In this document: positions 1 to 9,406 of the stretch, one piece after another | Layout of the letters: each line of letters starts with the position of its first letter | How positions within the stretch are numbered: position 1 is the stretch's first letter | Origin: Pseudonocardia kujensis | Lineage (GTDB): Bacteria > Actinomycetota > Actinomycetes > Mycobacteriales > Pseudonocardiaceae | Assembly: GCF_021283305.1 (NCBI RefSeq) | Contig: NZ_JAJSOK010000001.1 | Location: forward strand, 124,001 to 188,000 | DNA: 64,000 nucleotides | Direction of reading: 5' to 3' | Notes under the pieces: model-generated | What the model was told of the DNA's origin: nothing | The model's database searches: none | The model's input: the letters and a program-made list of their open reading frames with translations, nothing else | Made by a program: the position numbers and the translations under genes

Positions 1-120
1 GGCCTGGTCGAGCGGGTCGGCGAGCGGGTCGTCACCGTGCCCGGCGACCCCGCCGCGTTCAAGGTGACCACGCCCTGGGACCTGCGGATCGCGGAACTGC
101 TGCTGGAGGAGAAGGCGTGA
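1..120 (+). CDS. ispD: 2-C-methyl-D-erythritol 4-phosphate cytidylyltransferase, C-terminal fragment
   Basis: The window opens inside this gene, and the last 39 codons are visible, ending with TGA at 118-120. The visible tail reads [15 protein letters not shown], the usual IspD ending (K-[IV]-T-x-P-x-D-L near the C terminus). IspD transfers CMP to methylerythritol phosphate in the non-mevalonate isoprenoid pathway. It overlaps the ispF start by 4 nt (GTGA), the usual ispD-ispF arrangement in actinobacteria. The assignment rests on the short tail plus this neighbour. Confidence 0.85.
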   Translation, partial: GLVERVGERVVTVPGDPAAFKVTTPWDLRIAELLLEEKA

Positions 121-587
121 GAACCGGGATCGGCACGGACGTGCACCCCGTCGAGCCCGGCCGGCCCTGCTGGGTCGCCGGGCTGTGGTGGGAGGGCGTC
201 GACGGCTGCGCCGGCCACTCGGACGGCGACGTCGCCTGCCACGCCCTCTGCGATGCCCTGCTCTCCGCCGCCGGCCTCGGCGACCTCGGCGCGGTGTTCG
301 GCACCGGCCGCCCCGAATGGTCGGGCGCGAGCGGCGTCGCGCTCCTCGCCGAGGTCCACCGGCTGGTCACCGCCGAGGGCTGGCGGGTGGGCAACGCCGC
401 GGTGCAGGTGATCGGCAACCACCCGAAGATCGGCACCCGCCGGGACGAGGCCCAGAAGGTGCTGTCGGAGGTCGTCGGCGGGCCGGTCTCGGTCTCCGGC
501 ACCACCACGGACGGGCTCGGGCTGACCGGCCGCGGCGAGGGCATCGCCGCGATCGCGACCGCACTTCTCCTCCCCGCCACCGACTGA
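117..587 (+). CDS. ispF: 2-C-methyl-D-erythritol 2,4-cyclodiphosphate synthase
   Basis: 156 aa, the normal family length. IspF cyclises CDP-methylerythritol 2-phosphate to MEcPP in the MEP isoprenoid pathway and works as a cytosolic homotrimer. The N-terminal GIGTDVHPV carries the metal-binding Asp8 and His10, and [16 protein letters not shown] holds the third metal ligand, His42. The C-terminal [16 protein letters not shown] matches the conserved TTxxxGFxGRxEG block. The GTG start overlaps the ispD stop by 4 nt, so translation is probably coupled. The DLF loop is replaced by [11 protein letters not shown], a common actinobacterial variation. Confidence 0.96.
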   Translation: MRTGIGTDVHPVEPGRPCWVAGLWWEGVDGCAGHSDGDVACHALCDALLSAAGLGDLGAVFGTGRPEWSGASGVALLAEVHRLVTAEGWRVGNAAVQVIGNHPKIGTRRDEAQKVLSEVVGGPVSVSGTTTDGLGLTGRGEGIAAIATALLLPATD

Positions 588-588
588 G

Positions 589-637
589 CCGACGGCGCCC
601 CGGCTCACCCGGTCCGAGCCGCAGCGCCGACCGTCGG
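589..637. terminator. Imperfect hairpin between convergent ispF and VOC gene
   Basis: CCGACGG at 589-595 pairs with CCGTCGG at 631-637, and the stem continues inward as CGC/GCG with a small bulge. It lies in the 59-nt gap between two genes that end towards each other, so it could terminate both. No U-tract is present, which is common in high-G+C actinobacteria. Confidence 0.45.
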
Positions 638-646
638 GGGGAGCTC

Positions 647-1081
647 TCACTCGGCGAACATCGCCTTCGTCCGCTCCTCGACCTCCTCGGGGGTCAGGTC
701 CTCGGTCCGTTGCGCGACCATCCACTGGTGGCCGAACGGGTCGGTGAGCCGGCCGCCGCGCTCGCCGTAGGGCTGGTCGGCGATCGGGAACCGCACGGTC
801 GCCCCGCCCCTCTCCATGGCCGCGCCCACGGCGTCGGCGTCGGCGACGTAGAGGGCGAGGATCGCCGAGCCGCCGCCGTCCGGCGGAGCGGGGTCGTAGT
901 CGTCGCCGTCCTTGACCGCCCACACCACGTCCCCGGCCCGGAGCAGGGCGTGGACGACGTTCCCCTCCGGCGTCGCGTACCGCTCGACGAGCTCCGCGCC
1001 GAACGCCTCGCGGTAGAACGCGATCGCCGCGTCGGCGCCCCGGACGGGGAGGCGGGGGTACAGCTGCTCGATGCGTGTCAT
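647..1081 (-). CDS. VOC (glyoxalase/bleomycin-resistance fold) family protein
   Basis: 144 aa from the ATG at 1081 ([13 protein letters not shown]). A single VOC module has two beta-alpha-beta-beta-beta halves: [21 protein letters not shown] opens the first and [16 protein letters not shown] the second, and [18 protein letters not shown] closes it. This resembles the PhnB-like or YdeM-type small VOC proteins, whose substrate is usually unknown. An upstream in-frame extension exists but lacks similarity and overlaps the cysS promoter, so the internal ATG was chosen. It is transcribed away from cysS. No specific function is assigned. Confidence 0.85.
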   Translation of the reverse strand: MTRIEQLYPRLPVRGADAAIAFYREAFGAELVERYATPEGNVVHALLRAGDVVWAVKDGDDYDPAPPDGGGSAILALYVADADAVGAAMERGGATVRFPIADQPYGERGGRLTDPFGHQWMVAQRTEDLTPEEVEERTKAMFAE

Positions 1082-1178
1082 GCCGCCCAGCGTGCCGGGA
1101 CGGCCGCCCGGCGTCTTGGAGGAATGTGATGCAGCCCTGCCGCGGTCCCCGGACCAGCGCGTCCGTACCCTGGGGAGG

Positions 1179-2588
1179 GTGAGCGTCCGACTCTTCGACA
1201 CCCTGACCAGGACGCAGCGGGACTTCGTGCCGCTGCGGGCCGGAGCCGTGTCGATGTACGTCTGTGGCGCCACGGTGCAGGGGCTGCCCCACATCGGGCA
1301 CGTCCGCAGCTCGCTGAACTACGACGTGCTGCGCCGCTGGCTGGGACATGCGGAGCCGGGCCGCGAGGGTCTCGACGTCACGTTGGTCCGGAACGTCACC
1401 GACATCGACGACAAGATCCTGCGCAAGGCGGCCGAGGCCGGCAGGCCCTGGTGGGAGTGGGCCGCGACGCACGAGCGGGCCTTCTCCGCGGCGTACGAGG
1501 CGCTGGGCTGCCTGCCGGCGTCGCTCGAGCCGCGGGCCACCGGGCACGTCACGCAGATGGTCACCTACATCGACCGGCTGATCGAGGGCGGGCACGCCTA
1601 CGCCGCGGGTGGGGACGTCTACTTCGCCGTCCGCACGTTCCCGGACTACGGGCGGCTGTCGGGCCAGAAGGTCGACGACGTCGCACAGGGCGAGGGCGAC
1701 CAGAACGCCAAGCGGGACCCGCTCGACTTCACGCTGTGGAAGGCCGCCAAGCCGGGCGAGCCGTCGTGGCCCACCCCGTGGGGGCCGGGCCGGCCGGGCT
1801 GGCACCTCGAGTGCTCCGCGATGGCCACCACCTACCTGGGGCCGGAGTTCGACATCCACGGTGGCGGCCTCGACCTGGTGTTCCCGCACCACGAGAACGA
1901 GCGCGCCCAGTCCTGCGCGGTGGGGGACCGGTTCGCGCGGTACTGGCTGCACAACGCATGGGTCACCATGGGCGGCGAGAAGATGTCGAAGTCGCTCGGC
2001 AACACGCTGGCGATCGACGCGCTGCTGCAGCGGGTCCGCGGCGTCGAGCTGCGCTACTACCTCGTCGGCCCGCACTACCGGTCGGCGATCGAGTACTCCG
2101 ACGCCGCGTTGTCCGAGGCCGTCGCGGCGTTCCGGCGGATCGAGTCGTTCCTGCACCGCACCGGCGAGCGGGCCGGCGCGCCCGGCGTCGCCGATCGGGT
2201 GCCGGCGGAGTTCGCCGCCGCGCTCGACGACGACCTGGGCACGCCCGGCGGCCTCGCCGTGCTGCACACCACGGTCCGCGAGGGGAACGCCGCGCTCGAC
2301 TCCGGGGACAGGAAGGCGGCGACCGCGGCGGCCGAGTCCGTGCGCGCGATGGCCGCCGTGCTCGGCGTCGACCCGCTCGACCCGCGGTGGCGCGGAGGCG
2401 ACCGGGGCGACGAGGCCGCGCTCGGCGCACTGACCGCGCTCGTCGAGGAGCTGCTGGAGCGCCGCCAGGCCGCCCGCAAGGCGAAGGACTTCGCCGAGGC
2501 GGACGCGCTGCGCGACCGGCTGCTCGCGGCGGGCATCGCCGTCGAGGACGGCGCCGACGGCCCCACGTGGTCGCTCAAGAACGCCTGA
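1179..2588 (+). CDS. cysS: Cysteinyl-tRNA synthetase
   Basis: 469 aa, normal length. Class I synthetase charging tRNA-Cys. [16 protein letters not shown] gives the zinc-binding Cys29 and the HIGH signature at residues 38-41, [11 protein letters not shown] carries further zinc/active-site residues, and [11 protein letters not shown] is the KMSKS loop. The C-terminal part ([21 protein letters not shown]) is the typical anticodon-binding helical region. The start is the GTG at 1179 ([11 protein letters not shown]). A GGGGAGG tract directly abuts it, so a leaderless transcript is possible. rlmB follows after 17 nt, a pairing seen throughout actinobacteria. Confidence 0.97.
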   Translation: MSVRLFDTLTRTQRDFVPLRAGAVSMYVCGATVQGLPHIGHVRSSLNYDVLRRWLGHAEPGREGLDVTLVRNVTDIDDKILRKAAEAGRPWWEWAATHERAFSAAYEALGCLPASLEPRATGHVTQMVTYIDRLIEGGHAYAAGGDVYFAVRTFPDYGRLSGQKVDDVAQGEGDQNAKRDPLDFTLWKAAKPGEPSWPTPWGPGRPGWHLECSAMATTYLGPEFDIHGGGLDLVFPHHENERAQSCAVGDRFARYWLHNAWVTMGGEKMSKSLGNTLAIDALLQRVRGVELRYYLVGPHYRSAIEYSDAALSEAVAAFRRIESFLHRTGERAGAPGVADRVPAEFAAALDDDLGTPGGLAVLHTTVREGNAALDSGDRKAATAAAESVRAMAAVLGVDPLDPRWRGGDRGDEAALGALTALVEELLERRQAARKAKDFAEADALRDRLLAAGIAVEDGADGPTWSLKNA

Positions 2589-2605
2589 ACCAAGAGACAG
2601 GGAAC

Positions 2606-3568
2606 ATGGCCGGCAACTCCAAGCGCCGCGGTGCGGTGCGCAAGGATGGCACGAAGAAGGGCGCCGTCGTCGGCTCCGGGGGCCAGCGCCGCCGCGGGCT
2701 CGAGGGCAAGGGCCCGACGCCCCCCGCGTCCGCACGCAAGGGGCACCCGGCCCAGCGCCGGGCGGCGGCGAAGGACCGCCGGGCCGCGGCGGGTACCCGC
2801 GGGCGCCGCCCCCAGGACGGCGACATCCCCGAGACCGTACTCGGCCGCAACCCCGTGCTGGAGTGCCTGCGCGCCGGGGTCCCGGCCACGGCGCTGCGGG
2901 TGGTCGTCGGCGCGACGTCGGACGAGCGGGTGGCCGAGTCGGTGCACCTCGCCGCCGACGCCGGGCTGTCGATCCTCGAGGTCGAGCGCGGCGAGCTGGA
3001 CCGGATCTCCGGCGGTGCGCTGCACCAGGGCGTCGCGCTGCAGATCCCCTCCTACGAGTACGCGCACCCGGACGAGCTGCTGGAGGCGGCGTCGGAGTCC
3101 GGGCAGCCGGCCCTGATCGTCGCCCTCGACGGCGTCACGGACCCGCGCAACCTGGGCGCGGTCGTGCGCTCGGTGAGCGCCTTCGGCGGGCACGGCGTGG
3201 TCGTGCCGCAGCGCCGCTCGGCGGGGATGACGGCGGTCGCCTGGCGGACCTCGGCGGGCACGGCCGCTCGGCTGCCGGTCGCCCGCGCCACCAACCTCAC
3301 CCGGACCCTGCGCGAGTACGCGCAGACCGGGCTGATGGTGGCCGGTCTCGACGCCGAGGGCGACGTCTCGCTCGACGAGTTCGACCTGGCCACCGACCCG
3401 CTGGTGATCGTCACCGGCTCGGAGGGCAAGGGCCTGTCCCGGCTCGTCCGCGAGTCCTGCGACGTCACGGTCTCGATCCCGATGGCCCGCGAGGTCGAGT
3501 CGCTCAACGCCTCGGTCGCCACGGGTGTGGTGCTGGCCGAGGTCGCGCGTCGCCGCCGCCAGGCCTGA
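2606..3568 (+). CDS. rlmB: 23S rRNA (guanosine-2'-O-)-methyltransferase, RlmB/SpoU family
   Basis: 320 aa. SPOUT-fold methyltransferase that 2'-O-methylates a guanosine of 23S rRNA (G2251 in E. coli RlmB). Residues 1-75 are a very basic low-complexity extension typical of actinobacterial members. [11 protein letters not shown]-like sequence opens the substrate-binding domain. The three SpoU motifs are present: [30 protein letters not shown] and [20 protein letters not shown] (the trefoil-knot SAM site). The start is the ATG at 2606, 17 nt behind cysS, and the two are probably one operon. Confidence 0.95.
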   Translation: MAGNSKRRGAVRKDGTKKGAVVGSGGQRRRGLEGKGPTPPASARKGHPAQRRAAAKDRRAAAGTRGRRPQDGDIPETVLGRNPVLECLRAGVPATALRVVVGATSDERVAESVHLAADAGLSILEVERGELDRISGGALHQGVALQIPSYEYAHPDELLEAASESGQPALIVALDGVTDPRNLGAVVRSVSAFGGHGVVVPQRRSAGMTAVAWRTSAGTAARLPVARATNLTRTLREYAQTGLMVAGLDAEGDVSLDEFDLATDPLVIVTGSEGKGLSRLVRESCDVTVSIPMAREVESLNASVATGVVLAEVARRRRQA

Positions 3569-3655
3569 GGCCGGAGCGTCCTCGGGGCCTGCCGGCGCGC
3601 AGCACTGCCCGTGCTCCGCGCTGTGCGCGGCGGGCTGATCGTCCACACTGTGCGC

Positions 3656-4432
3656 GTGAGCAGGAACGACACCGCGGAGACCCTCCCGTGGATGCGCGCG
3701 GGCACCGAGCACCTGCTCGCCGTGGTCGAGGGGATCCCCGACGACGAGCTGGGCGTCCCCAGCGCGCTCCCCGGCTGGACCCGCGCCCATGTGGTGGCTC
3801 ACGTGGCGCGCAACGCCGAGGCCCTGGTCCGGCTCGCGACCTGGGCCCGCACCGGCGTCGAGACGCCGATGTACCCGAGCCCCGAGGCCCGCGCCGCGGA
3901 GATCGAGGAGACGTCCGGCCGGCCGCCGGAGGTCCTGCGCGCCGAGCTCGCCTCGACCGCGCGGGAGCTCGACGAGGCGCTCGGCGCGCTCACCCCGGAG
4001 CACTGGGAGGCGACGATCCGCAACGCCCAGGGCCGGGAGATCCCGGCGACCGAGATCCCCTTCCTGCGGATCCGCGAGGTCTGGGTCCACGCGGCCGACC
4101 TCGGCACGGGTGCGTCGCTCACGGACCTGCCCGCCGGGGTCGTCGACCTCCTGCTCGACGACGTCGCGGCCACCCTGTCCGGTCGGGAGGGCTGCCCCAC
4201 CCTGCTGCTCGCCCCGACCGACCGCGAGCGGGTGTGGCAGCTGGGCGATCCGGGCGCGACCCCAGCGCCGGTCGCGTCGAGCCCGGGCGAGTCGATCCCG
4301 GCCGAGTCGGCGCCCCTGGGTGAGCGGGAGACCACAAAGGCGCCGGCCGTGGACATCGTCGGCTGGCTGACGGGGCGGGCCCCGGCGAGCGTGCTCCCGG
4401 GGACCCCGCCCGAGCTGCCGCGCTGGCTCTGA
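3656..4432 (+). CDS. Maleylpyruvate isomerase (MDMPI/DinB-fold) family protein, probably mycothiol-linked
   Basis: 258 aa from the GTG at 3656; another in-frame GTG lies 6 nt upstream. The four-helix DinB/MDMPI domain is recognisable from LPGWTRAHVVAHVARNAEALVRL, which has the W-[TS]-x-x-x-[VH]-x-x-H-x-x-x-N pattern with candidate metal-binding histidines. A third ligand candidate lies in VWVHAADLGTG. The C-terminal 90 residues form the usual SCP2-like/MDMPI_C extension ending in WLTGRAPASVL. Members act with mycothiol, the actinobacterial thiol, in isomerisation or thiol transfer, but the actual substrate here is unknown. It stands alone behind rlmB. Confidence 0.85.
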   Translation: MSRNDTAETLPWMRAGTEHLLAVVEGIPDDELGVPSALPGWTRAHVVAHVARNAEALVRLATWARTGVETPMYPSPEARAAEIEETSGRPPEVLRAELASTARELDEALGALTPEHWEATIRNAQGREIPATEIPFLRIREVWVHAADLGTGASLTDLPAGVVDLLLDDVAATLSGREGCPTLLLAPTDRERVWQLGDPGATPAPVASSPGESIPAESAPLGERETTKAPAVDIVGWLTGRAPASVLPGTPPELPRWL

Positions 4433-4439
4433 CCGCGGC

Positions 4440-5282
4440 TCAGGCGGTGCGCACGCGCCCCCGGACCCGGCCCACGAGCCGGCAGACCAGGTAGGCCAGG
4501 AACGCGATCGTGGCGACGTAGCCCGAGATGGGCAGGCCCGGCGCCAGGCTCAGGAAGGTGCCGCCGAGCAGGGCGAGCTCCGCGATCCCGATCGCCAGCA
4601 GCGTGGCGGCCAGCGGGTTCGAGGTGACGCGCGCGGCCGCCGCGCCCGGGATGATCGTGACCGAGAGGACGAGGATGGCGCCGACGATCGGCACCGCCAG
4701 CGCCGTCGTCAGGGCGACGAGGACCGCGAAGAGCGGCGACAGCAGGCGCGTCGGCACCCCGCGGGCCACGGCGACGTCCGGGTCGGCGCTCGCGAAGAGC
4801 AGCGGCCGGTACACCACCGCCAGGATCGCCAGCACCACGATCGTCACAATGACGAGAACGGCGATGTTGCTGGAGTCGACGGACACGATCGAGCCCGTGA
4901 GCAGGCCGAACTTGTTCGACGCCCGGCCCTCGTAGAGCGCCAGCAGCAGCACGCCGAGGCCCAGGCCGAAGGCCAGCACGACGCCGATCACGGAGTCCCG
5001 CTCGCGCTGGCGCAGGCCGAGCACACCGAACACCAGCCCGGCGACCACCGCCCCGACGACCGCCCCGACGCTCACCGAGATCCCGACGAGCAGGGCCGCG
5101 GCCCCGCCGGTGAAGGCGAGCTCGGCCGTGCCGTGCACCGCGAACCCCATGCCGCGGGCGACGACGAGCGGGGCCAACGCGCCCGCCACCAGGCCGAGCA
5201 GGGCGGCGGCGAGGAAGGCGTTCTGCACGAACGGCAGGCCCAGCAGCTCGCCGACGCCCTCGAACCCGAACAGCCTGCTCAC
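4440..5282 (-). CDS. znuB: Zinc/manganese ABC transporter permease
   Basis: 280 aa integral membrane protein of the ABC-3 (ZnuB/TroC/MntB) family with about eight hydrophobic segments, starting VQNAFLAAALLGLVAGALAPL and carrying the family stretch MGFAVHGTAELAFTGGAAA. It forms the membrane channel of the importer with the ATPase and binding protein encoded just upstream. The start is the GTG at 5282, overlapping the ATPase stop by 4 nt. The order znuA-znuC-znuB and the Zur-like box upstream point to Zn(II) rather than Mn(II). Confidence 0.9.
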   Translation of the reverse strand: MSRLFGFEGVGELLGLPFVQNAFLAAALLGLVAGALAPLVVARGMGFAVHGTAELAFTGGAAALLVGISVSVGAVVGAVVAGLVFGVLGLRQRERDSVIGVVLAFGLGLGVLLLALYEGRASNKFGLLTGSIVSVDSSNIAVLVIVTIVVLAILAVVYRPLLFASADPDVAVARGVPTRLLSPLFAVLVALTTALAVPIVGAILVLSVTIIPGAAAARVTSNPLAATLLAIGIAELALLGGTFLSLAPGLPISGYVATIAFLAYLVCRLVGRVRGRVRTA

Positions 5283-6163
5283 GTCACCGACTCCAGCGCG
5301 TCGTGGTGGACGTGCTGGTCCTCGGCGCCGACGACCACGAGCCGGCCCTGCACCCGCACGACCTCGACGTCCGTGCGGTACAGCGCGGAGAGCGTGGCCG
5401 ACGTCATCACCTCGTCCGGCGTGCCGACCCGGAACCGGCCGCCGACCAGGTAGAGGACCCGGTCGACGAGCGGCAGCACCGGGTTGATCTCGTGTGTGAC
5501 GAACACGACCGCGGTGTCCGCGGCCCTGCGGCGCTCGTCGATCAGCCTGCTCACCGTGCGCTGGTGGGCGAGGTCGAGGGAGAGCAGCGGCTCATCGCAG
5601 AGCAGCACGCGCGGGTCGCCGACCAGCGCCTGGGCCACGCGCAGGCGCTGCTGCTCGCCGCCGGAGAGCCGGCCGACCGGGGAGCGGGCGTACGAGGTCG
5701 CGCCCACCGCCTCGAGCGCCGCGGCCACCTTCCGTCGCCGCTCCGCGCGCCCCCGCAGGCCGGGGCCGAAGCGGTGCCCGTCGAGCCCGAGCCCGACGAG
5801 GTCGGCGCCGCGCAACGGCATGTCCTCGGCCAGGGCCTTCTGCTGCGGGATGTACCCGATGCCGCCCGCACCGCGGCGGGCCGGCCCGCCCGCGATCCGG
5901 ACCTCCCCGGCGTCGAGCTGCTGGAGGCCGAGCAGCACGCGCAGCAGGGTGGTCTTCCCCGAGCCGTTGGGCCCCAGGACCGCGAGGAACTCGCCGGGCC
6001 GCACGTCGAGGTCCAGGCCCTCCCACAGCACCCGCTTGCCGAACGCGACCCGCGCACCGCGCAGCGCCACCGCCGCGGTGGTGGTCGACGACGCGGAGGA
6101 CGCTGCCGAGGACCTCTCGGCGGACCCTGCGGGGGGCGTCGGGGTCATGACCTCATTGTTCAC
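5279..6163 (-). CDS. znuC: Zinc/manganese ABC transporter ATP-binding protein
   Basis: 294 aa ABC ATPase. Walker A is GPNGSGKTT, the Q-loop is IGYIPQQ, the signature is LSGGEQQRLRVAQAL, Walker B is VLLCDEPLLSLD, and the H-loop histidine is in VFVTHEINPVLPL. Residues 1-30 are a Ser/Ala/Thr-rich tail. The GTG at 6163 overlaps the znuA-like stop by 4 nt. An ATG 15 nt further in (6148) is the alternative. The C-terminal HVHHDAL segment could bind metal, but that is speculative. Confidence 0.92.
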   Translation of the reverse strand: MNNEVMTPTPPAGSAERSSAASSASSTTTAAVALRGARVAFGKRVLWEGLDLDVRPGEFLAVLGPNGSGKTTLLRVLLGLQQLDAGEVRIAGGPARRGAGGIGYIPQQKALAEDMPLRGADLVGLGLDGHRFGPGLRGRAERRRKVAAALEAVGATSYARSPVGRLSGGEQQRLRVAQALVGDPRVLLCDEPLLSLDLAHQRTVSRLIDERRRAADTAVVFVTHEINPVLPLVDRVLYLVGGRFRVGTPDEVMTSATLSALYRTDVEVVRVQGRLVVVGAEDQHVHHDALESVT

Positions 6164-7131
6164 GCCGCTGCGCTCAGGGCGCCCGCCAGGGCGTCGAGTT
6201 GGGTGCCCTGCCAGGCGACGTAGGAGTGGACGCCCTCGGGCAGCGTCTCGCTGACCTCGACCACGGGCAGCCCCTTCGCCTTCGCGGCCTCCTCGACCTT
6301 CCGGGTCGACGGGCTCTCGGTCTGGCTGTTGGCCACCACCGCCTTCACCGGGTCCGGCCCGTCGACGACCTGCAGGGTCGAGGCCAGCACCGCCGCCGCC
6401 GGATCGGTGCCCTCCTCGACGGCGGCGCTGAACGCCTCGGGCGTGGCGTTCTGCAGGCCGGCGGCCTCGGTCAGGTACAGCGGCACGGGCTCGGTGACCG
6501 CGATCCGCTGCCCGGAGTGCGCGGCCTTGATCGTGTCGACCTTCTGCTGCAGCCCGTCGAGGTCGGCCCCGAACCTCTGGGCGTTCGCGGTGTAGGTCCC
6601 CGCGTTGCCCGGGTCGGCCGTGCCGAGGTCCTTCGCGATCTCGTCGGCGACCTTCCGCACGGTCGGCAGGCTGTACCAGACGTGTTCGTTGAACTCGCCG
6701 TGGTCGTGGCCGTCCCCGTCCGTGTGCCCGGCCTCGGGGGCCCCGGGCAGGCCGGAGAGCTGCACGGCGTCGATCACCGGGGCCTTCGTGCCGGAGGACT
6801 CGACGAGCCGGGAGGCGAAGTCGTCGTAGCCGCCGCCGTTGACCACGACGAGCGCGGCCCGGGCGACGTTCGCGGCGTCGGCGGGCGTGGACTCGTACTC
6901 GTGCGGGTCGGCGTCGGGCGAGTCGATCAACGAGGTGACCTGCACGAGGTCGCCGCCGACGGCCGAGGCGATGCTGCCGTACACGTCGGTCGAGGCGACC
7001 ACGGCGACCTTCCCGTCCGTGGCGGACGCCGGTGCTGACCCGGTTCCGCCGGCGTCGGATCCCGCGCCGCAGGCGGTGAGGGACAGCAGACCGGCGGCCG
7101 CGAGGAAGGTGGTGGCGAGGCGCGTTCTCAT
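6160..7131 (-). CDS. znuA: Zinc ABC transporter substrate-binding lipoprotein
   Basis: 323 aa. A signal peptide with lipobox LTAC (Cys21) anchors it outside the membrane. It belongs to the cluster-9 metal-binding family. DADPHEYESTPADAANVA supplies the first ligand (His77), the His/Asp-rich loop HTDGDGHDHG (136-145) is typical of zinc rather than manganese binders, and FNEHVWYSLPTV carries His150. ITEPVPLYL-like and SQTESPSTRKVEE stretches complete the fold. It is the first gene of a three-gene operon with coupled 4-nt overlaps. GGAG lies ahead of the ATG, and a Zur-like palindrome lies about 45 nt upstream of the start. Confidence 0.92.
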   Translation of the reverse strand: MRTRLATTFLAAAGLLSLTACGAGSDAGGTGSAPASATDGKVAVVASTDVYGSIASAVGGDLVQVTSLIDSPDADPHEYESTPADAANVARAALVVVNGGGYDDFASRLVESSGTKAPVIDAVQLSGLPGAPEAGHTDGDGHDHGEFNEHVWYSLPTVRKVADEIAKDLGTADPGNAGTYTANAQRFGADLDGLQQKVDTIKAAHSGQRIAVTEPVPLYLTEAAGLQNATPEAFSAAVEEGTDPAAAVLASTLQVVDGPDPVKAVVANSQTESPSTRKVEEAAKAKGLPVVEVSETLPEGVHSYVAWQGTQLDALAGALSAAA

Positions 7132-7172
7132 CGTGGGTCGTGCTCCGTATCAGGCTGTGCGCATGCTTTTAT

Positions 7173-7187
7173 TGAAAACCGTTGTCA
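7173..7187. promoter_or_regulatory. Zur-like operator upstream of znuACB
   Basis: TGAAAACCGTTGTCA is an imperfect palindrome (TGAAAAC/GTTGTCA halves) close to the actinobacterial Zur consensus TGAAAAyrrTTTTCA. It sits about 42 nt before the znuA start in the divergent gap to the LacI gene, in a stretch noticeably more A+T-rich than its surroundings. Zinc-loaded Zur would repress the uptake operon. The assignment is by pattern and position only. Confidence 0.7.
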
Positions 7188-7255
7188 CTTCACTCTAGCG
7201 GGTGGTGGTGAGCCGGGCTACCGGGTGCCCACCGTGGGCGGCTACCTTTCGTGAC

Positions 7256-8359
7256 ATGACCGGTTCACCCCACGTCAGGCGGCCCGCGACGCTCGCGTCG
7301 CTCGCCGCGGAGCTGGGCGTGTCCCGTACCACCGTCTCCAACGCCTACAACCGCCCCGACCAGCTCTCCGCGCCGCTGCGGGAGAAGGTCCTCGAGGCCG
7401 CGCGGCGGCTCGGGTACCCGGGCCCCGACCCGGTGGCGCGCTCGCTGCGCACCCGGCGCGCCGGCGCCGTGGGCCTGCTGCTCACCGAGGCGCTCTCCTA
7501 CGCCTTCCGCGACCCGGTGGCCACGGGCTTCCTCGAGGGGCTGGCGCTGGCGTGCGAGCAGGCCGGGCAGGGGCTGCTGCTCGTGCCGGTCAGCCCCGAG
7601 CACGCCGACGTGGCCGCCGTGCACCAGGCGGGCGTCGACGGCTTCGTCGTCTACTCCGTCAGCGAGGACGACCCGCACTTCCGCGCCGTGCTGGAACGCC
7701 CGGTGCCCACGGTCGTGTGCGACCAGCCCGTCGGCGTCGAGGGCGTCGACCGGGTCAGCGTCGCCGATCGCGAGGGCATGCGCGCGCTCGGTGCGCACCT
7801 CACCGCGCTGGGGCACCGCAAGATCGGCGTGCTCTGCATGCGGCTCGGCCCGCAGCGGCACGACGGGCCGGCCGACCTCGTCCGGCAGGAGAACACCTCG
7901 TACCCCGTGCAGCGCGAGCGCATCGGCGGGATCCGCGACGCGCTCGTCGACGCGGGCGTCGACGGGGCCGCGGTGCCGGTCGTCGAGCGGTTCGAGCACA
8001 GCCCGGAGGCCGGGGCGTCGGCCGCGCGCGAGCTGCTGGCCTCGCACCCCGACGTCACCGCGCTCGTCTGCACCTCCGACGTGCTGGCGATCGGCGCGCT
8101 GCAGCACGCGGTCGAGGCCGGGATCCCGGTGCCGGACCGGCTCACCGTCACCGGGTTCGACGGCGTGCCGGAGGCCGAACGGGTCGGCCTGACGACCGTG
8201 CGGCAGCCCGTGCGCCGCAAGGGGCAGGTGGCGGGCGAGCTGCTGCTGCAGCGCGGCGAGCGCAACAAGCCGAAGCAGATCGTGCTGCCCACCGAGCTCG
8301 TCGTCGGCGCGACCAGCGGCCCGGCCACGCAGACGGAGAAGTTCTTCTCGGGCTGGTGA
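7256..8359 (+). CDS. LacI/GalR-family transcriptional regulator
   Basis: 367 aa from the ATG at 7256. The N-terminal helix-turn-helix TLASLAAELGVSRTTVSNAYNRPDQLS and hinge helix REKVLEAARRLGYPG are classical LacI. The rest is a periplasmic-binding-protein-like effector domain (GAVGLLLTEAL..., TGFDGVPEAER, LTTVRQP). It is divergent from the zinc operon and not obviously linked to a sugar locus here. The otsBA operon lies downstream on the other strand, so neither the target nor the inducer can be read from context. Confidence 0.92.
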   Translation: MTGSPHVRRPATLASLAAELGVSRTTVSNAYNRPDQLSAPLREKVLEAARRLGYPGPDPVARSLRTRRAGAVGLLLTEALSYAFRDPVATGFLEGLALACEQAGQGLLLVPVSPEHADVAAVHQAGVDGFVVYSVSEDDPHFRAVLERPVPTVVCDQPVGVEGVDRVSVADREGMRALGAHLTALGHRKIGVLCMRLGPQRHDGPADLVRQENTSYPVQRERIGGIRDALVDAGVDGAAVPVVERFEHSPEAGASAARELLASHPDVTALVCTSDVLAIGALQHAVEAGIPVPDRLTVTGFDGVPEAERVGLTTVRQPVRRKGQVAGELLLQRGERNKPKQIVLPTELVVGATSGPATQTEKFFSGW

Positions 8360-8381
8360 CCGCCCCGCGCCGACGGTCCGC

Positions 8382-8612
8382 TCAGGCCGTCGGACCTGCG
8401 ACGTCGTCCGGCCGGAGCTCGGCCGTCACCGCACGGGCGAGGGCGGCGACGTCCTGGCCCGGCCCGGGCGCGACGTTCCCCTCCAGGATCAGCGACGCCA
8501 GCCCGTGCACCAGCGACCGCGCGGCCAGCCGCCGCGCCCGGTCGCGCCCCTCGCCCGCCAGCACCGTCGCCGCGCGCGCCCGGGCCGGACCCGCCACATC
8601 TTGCCCGTGACG
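8382..8612 (-). pseudogene. C-terminal remnant of a TetR-family regulator
   Basis: On the minus strand the stretch AARSLVHGLASLILEGN followed by DVAALARAVTAELR resembles the C-terminal ligand-binding end of TetR/AcrR regulators ([RA]-x-L-V-H-G-x-x-x-L). No HTH domain or start remains, because the otsB gene begins at once on the same strand. It is probably a truncated leftover filling the otsB-LacI gap. Confidence 0.5.
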
Positions 8613-8614
8613 AG

Positions 8615-9406
8615 TCAGCGGCGGGCGCGGGCGAGCGTCCGCAGCACGACCGTGACCGCCTCCGGGTCGGCGACGCGGTGCTCCGCGGCCGTGTCCCCCT
8701 CGCCGACCTTCACCCCGACGTCGCCGGGGCGCAGGCGGGTGAACACGGACTCGTCCGTGACGTCGTCCCCGGCGAAGAACACGGCGTCGGCGCCGAGCCG
8801 TTCGCGGAGCAGATCGACCGCGGAACCCTTGCTGACCTGCAGGACGGCAAGGTCGATGACCGCCTTGCCCTCCGTGGAGTCCACGCCCTCCCACGTGCCG
8901 GGCCCGGCCCGCACGGCGTCGAGCACCCGGGTGCCGACCTCCGGCGCGGCGTTGCGCACGTGCACCGCGACCCCGGCCGGCTTGTGCTCCAGGGTCACGC
9001 CGACCTCGCCCTCGACCAGGTCGACGAGGGCGAGGGTGAGCTTCTCCTTGAGGTCCTGCTGCGCCGGGCCGAGCAGGGAGCCGTCGCCGTCGGTCAAGCC
9101 GGGCCCGTACTCGGCGCCGTGGCTGCCGACCATCCGGACCGGCTCCGTGAAGCCGGAGACGGTGCCCAGGTCCGTCAGACCGCGCCCCGACAGCAGGACG
9201 ACCGTGGTGCCCGGGGCCTCGGCGAGCTCGCGGACCGCGGCGGCCGAGTCCGGCAGGGGACGGGCGTCGGAGGGTACGGGCACGATCGGGGCGAGCACGC
9301 CGTCGAAGTCCAGGGCGACGAGCAGGGTGCCGACCCCGCCGAGCCGGTCCAGCGCGTCGGACAGGGCCGGGTCCAGGCCGTCGGGCGGCGATTCCGGCTC
9401 AGCCAT
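8615..9406 (-). CDS. otsB: Trehalose-6-phosphate phosphatase
   Basis: 263 aa HAD-superfamily phosphatase that converts trehalose 6-phosphate to trehalose. Motif I is [12 protein letters not shown], with nucleophile Asp33 and acid/base Asp35. [12 protein letters not shown] and [12 protein letters not shown] are trehalose-phosphatase hallmarks, and [15 protein letters not shown] is motif IV. The ATG at 9406 overlaps the otsA stop by 8 nt, so OtsA and OtsB are co-translated as a cytosolic osmo-/stress-protectant pathway. Confidence 0.95.
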   Translation of the reverse strand: MAEPESPPDGLDPALSDALDRLGGVGTLLVALDFDGVLAPIVPVPSDARPLPDSAAAVRELAEAPGTTVVLLSGRGLTDLGTVSGFTEPVRMVGSHGAEYGPGLTDGDGSLLGPAQQDLKEKLTLALVDLVEGEVGVTLEHKPAGVAVHVRNAAPEVGTRVLDAVRAGPGTWEGVDSTEGKAVIDLAVLQVSKGSAVDLLRERLGADAVFFAGDDVTDESVFTRLRPGDVGVKVGEGDTAAEHRVADPEAVTVVLRTLARARR

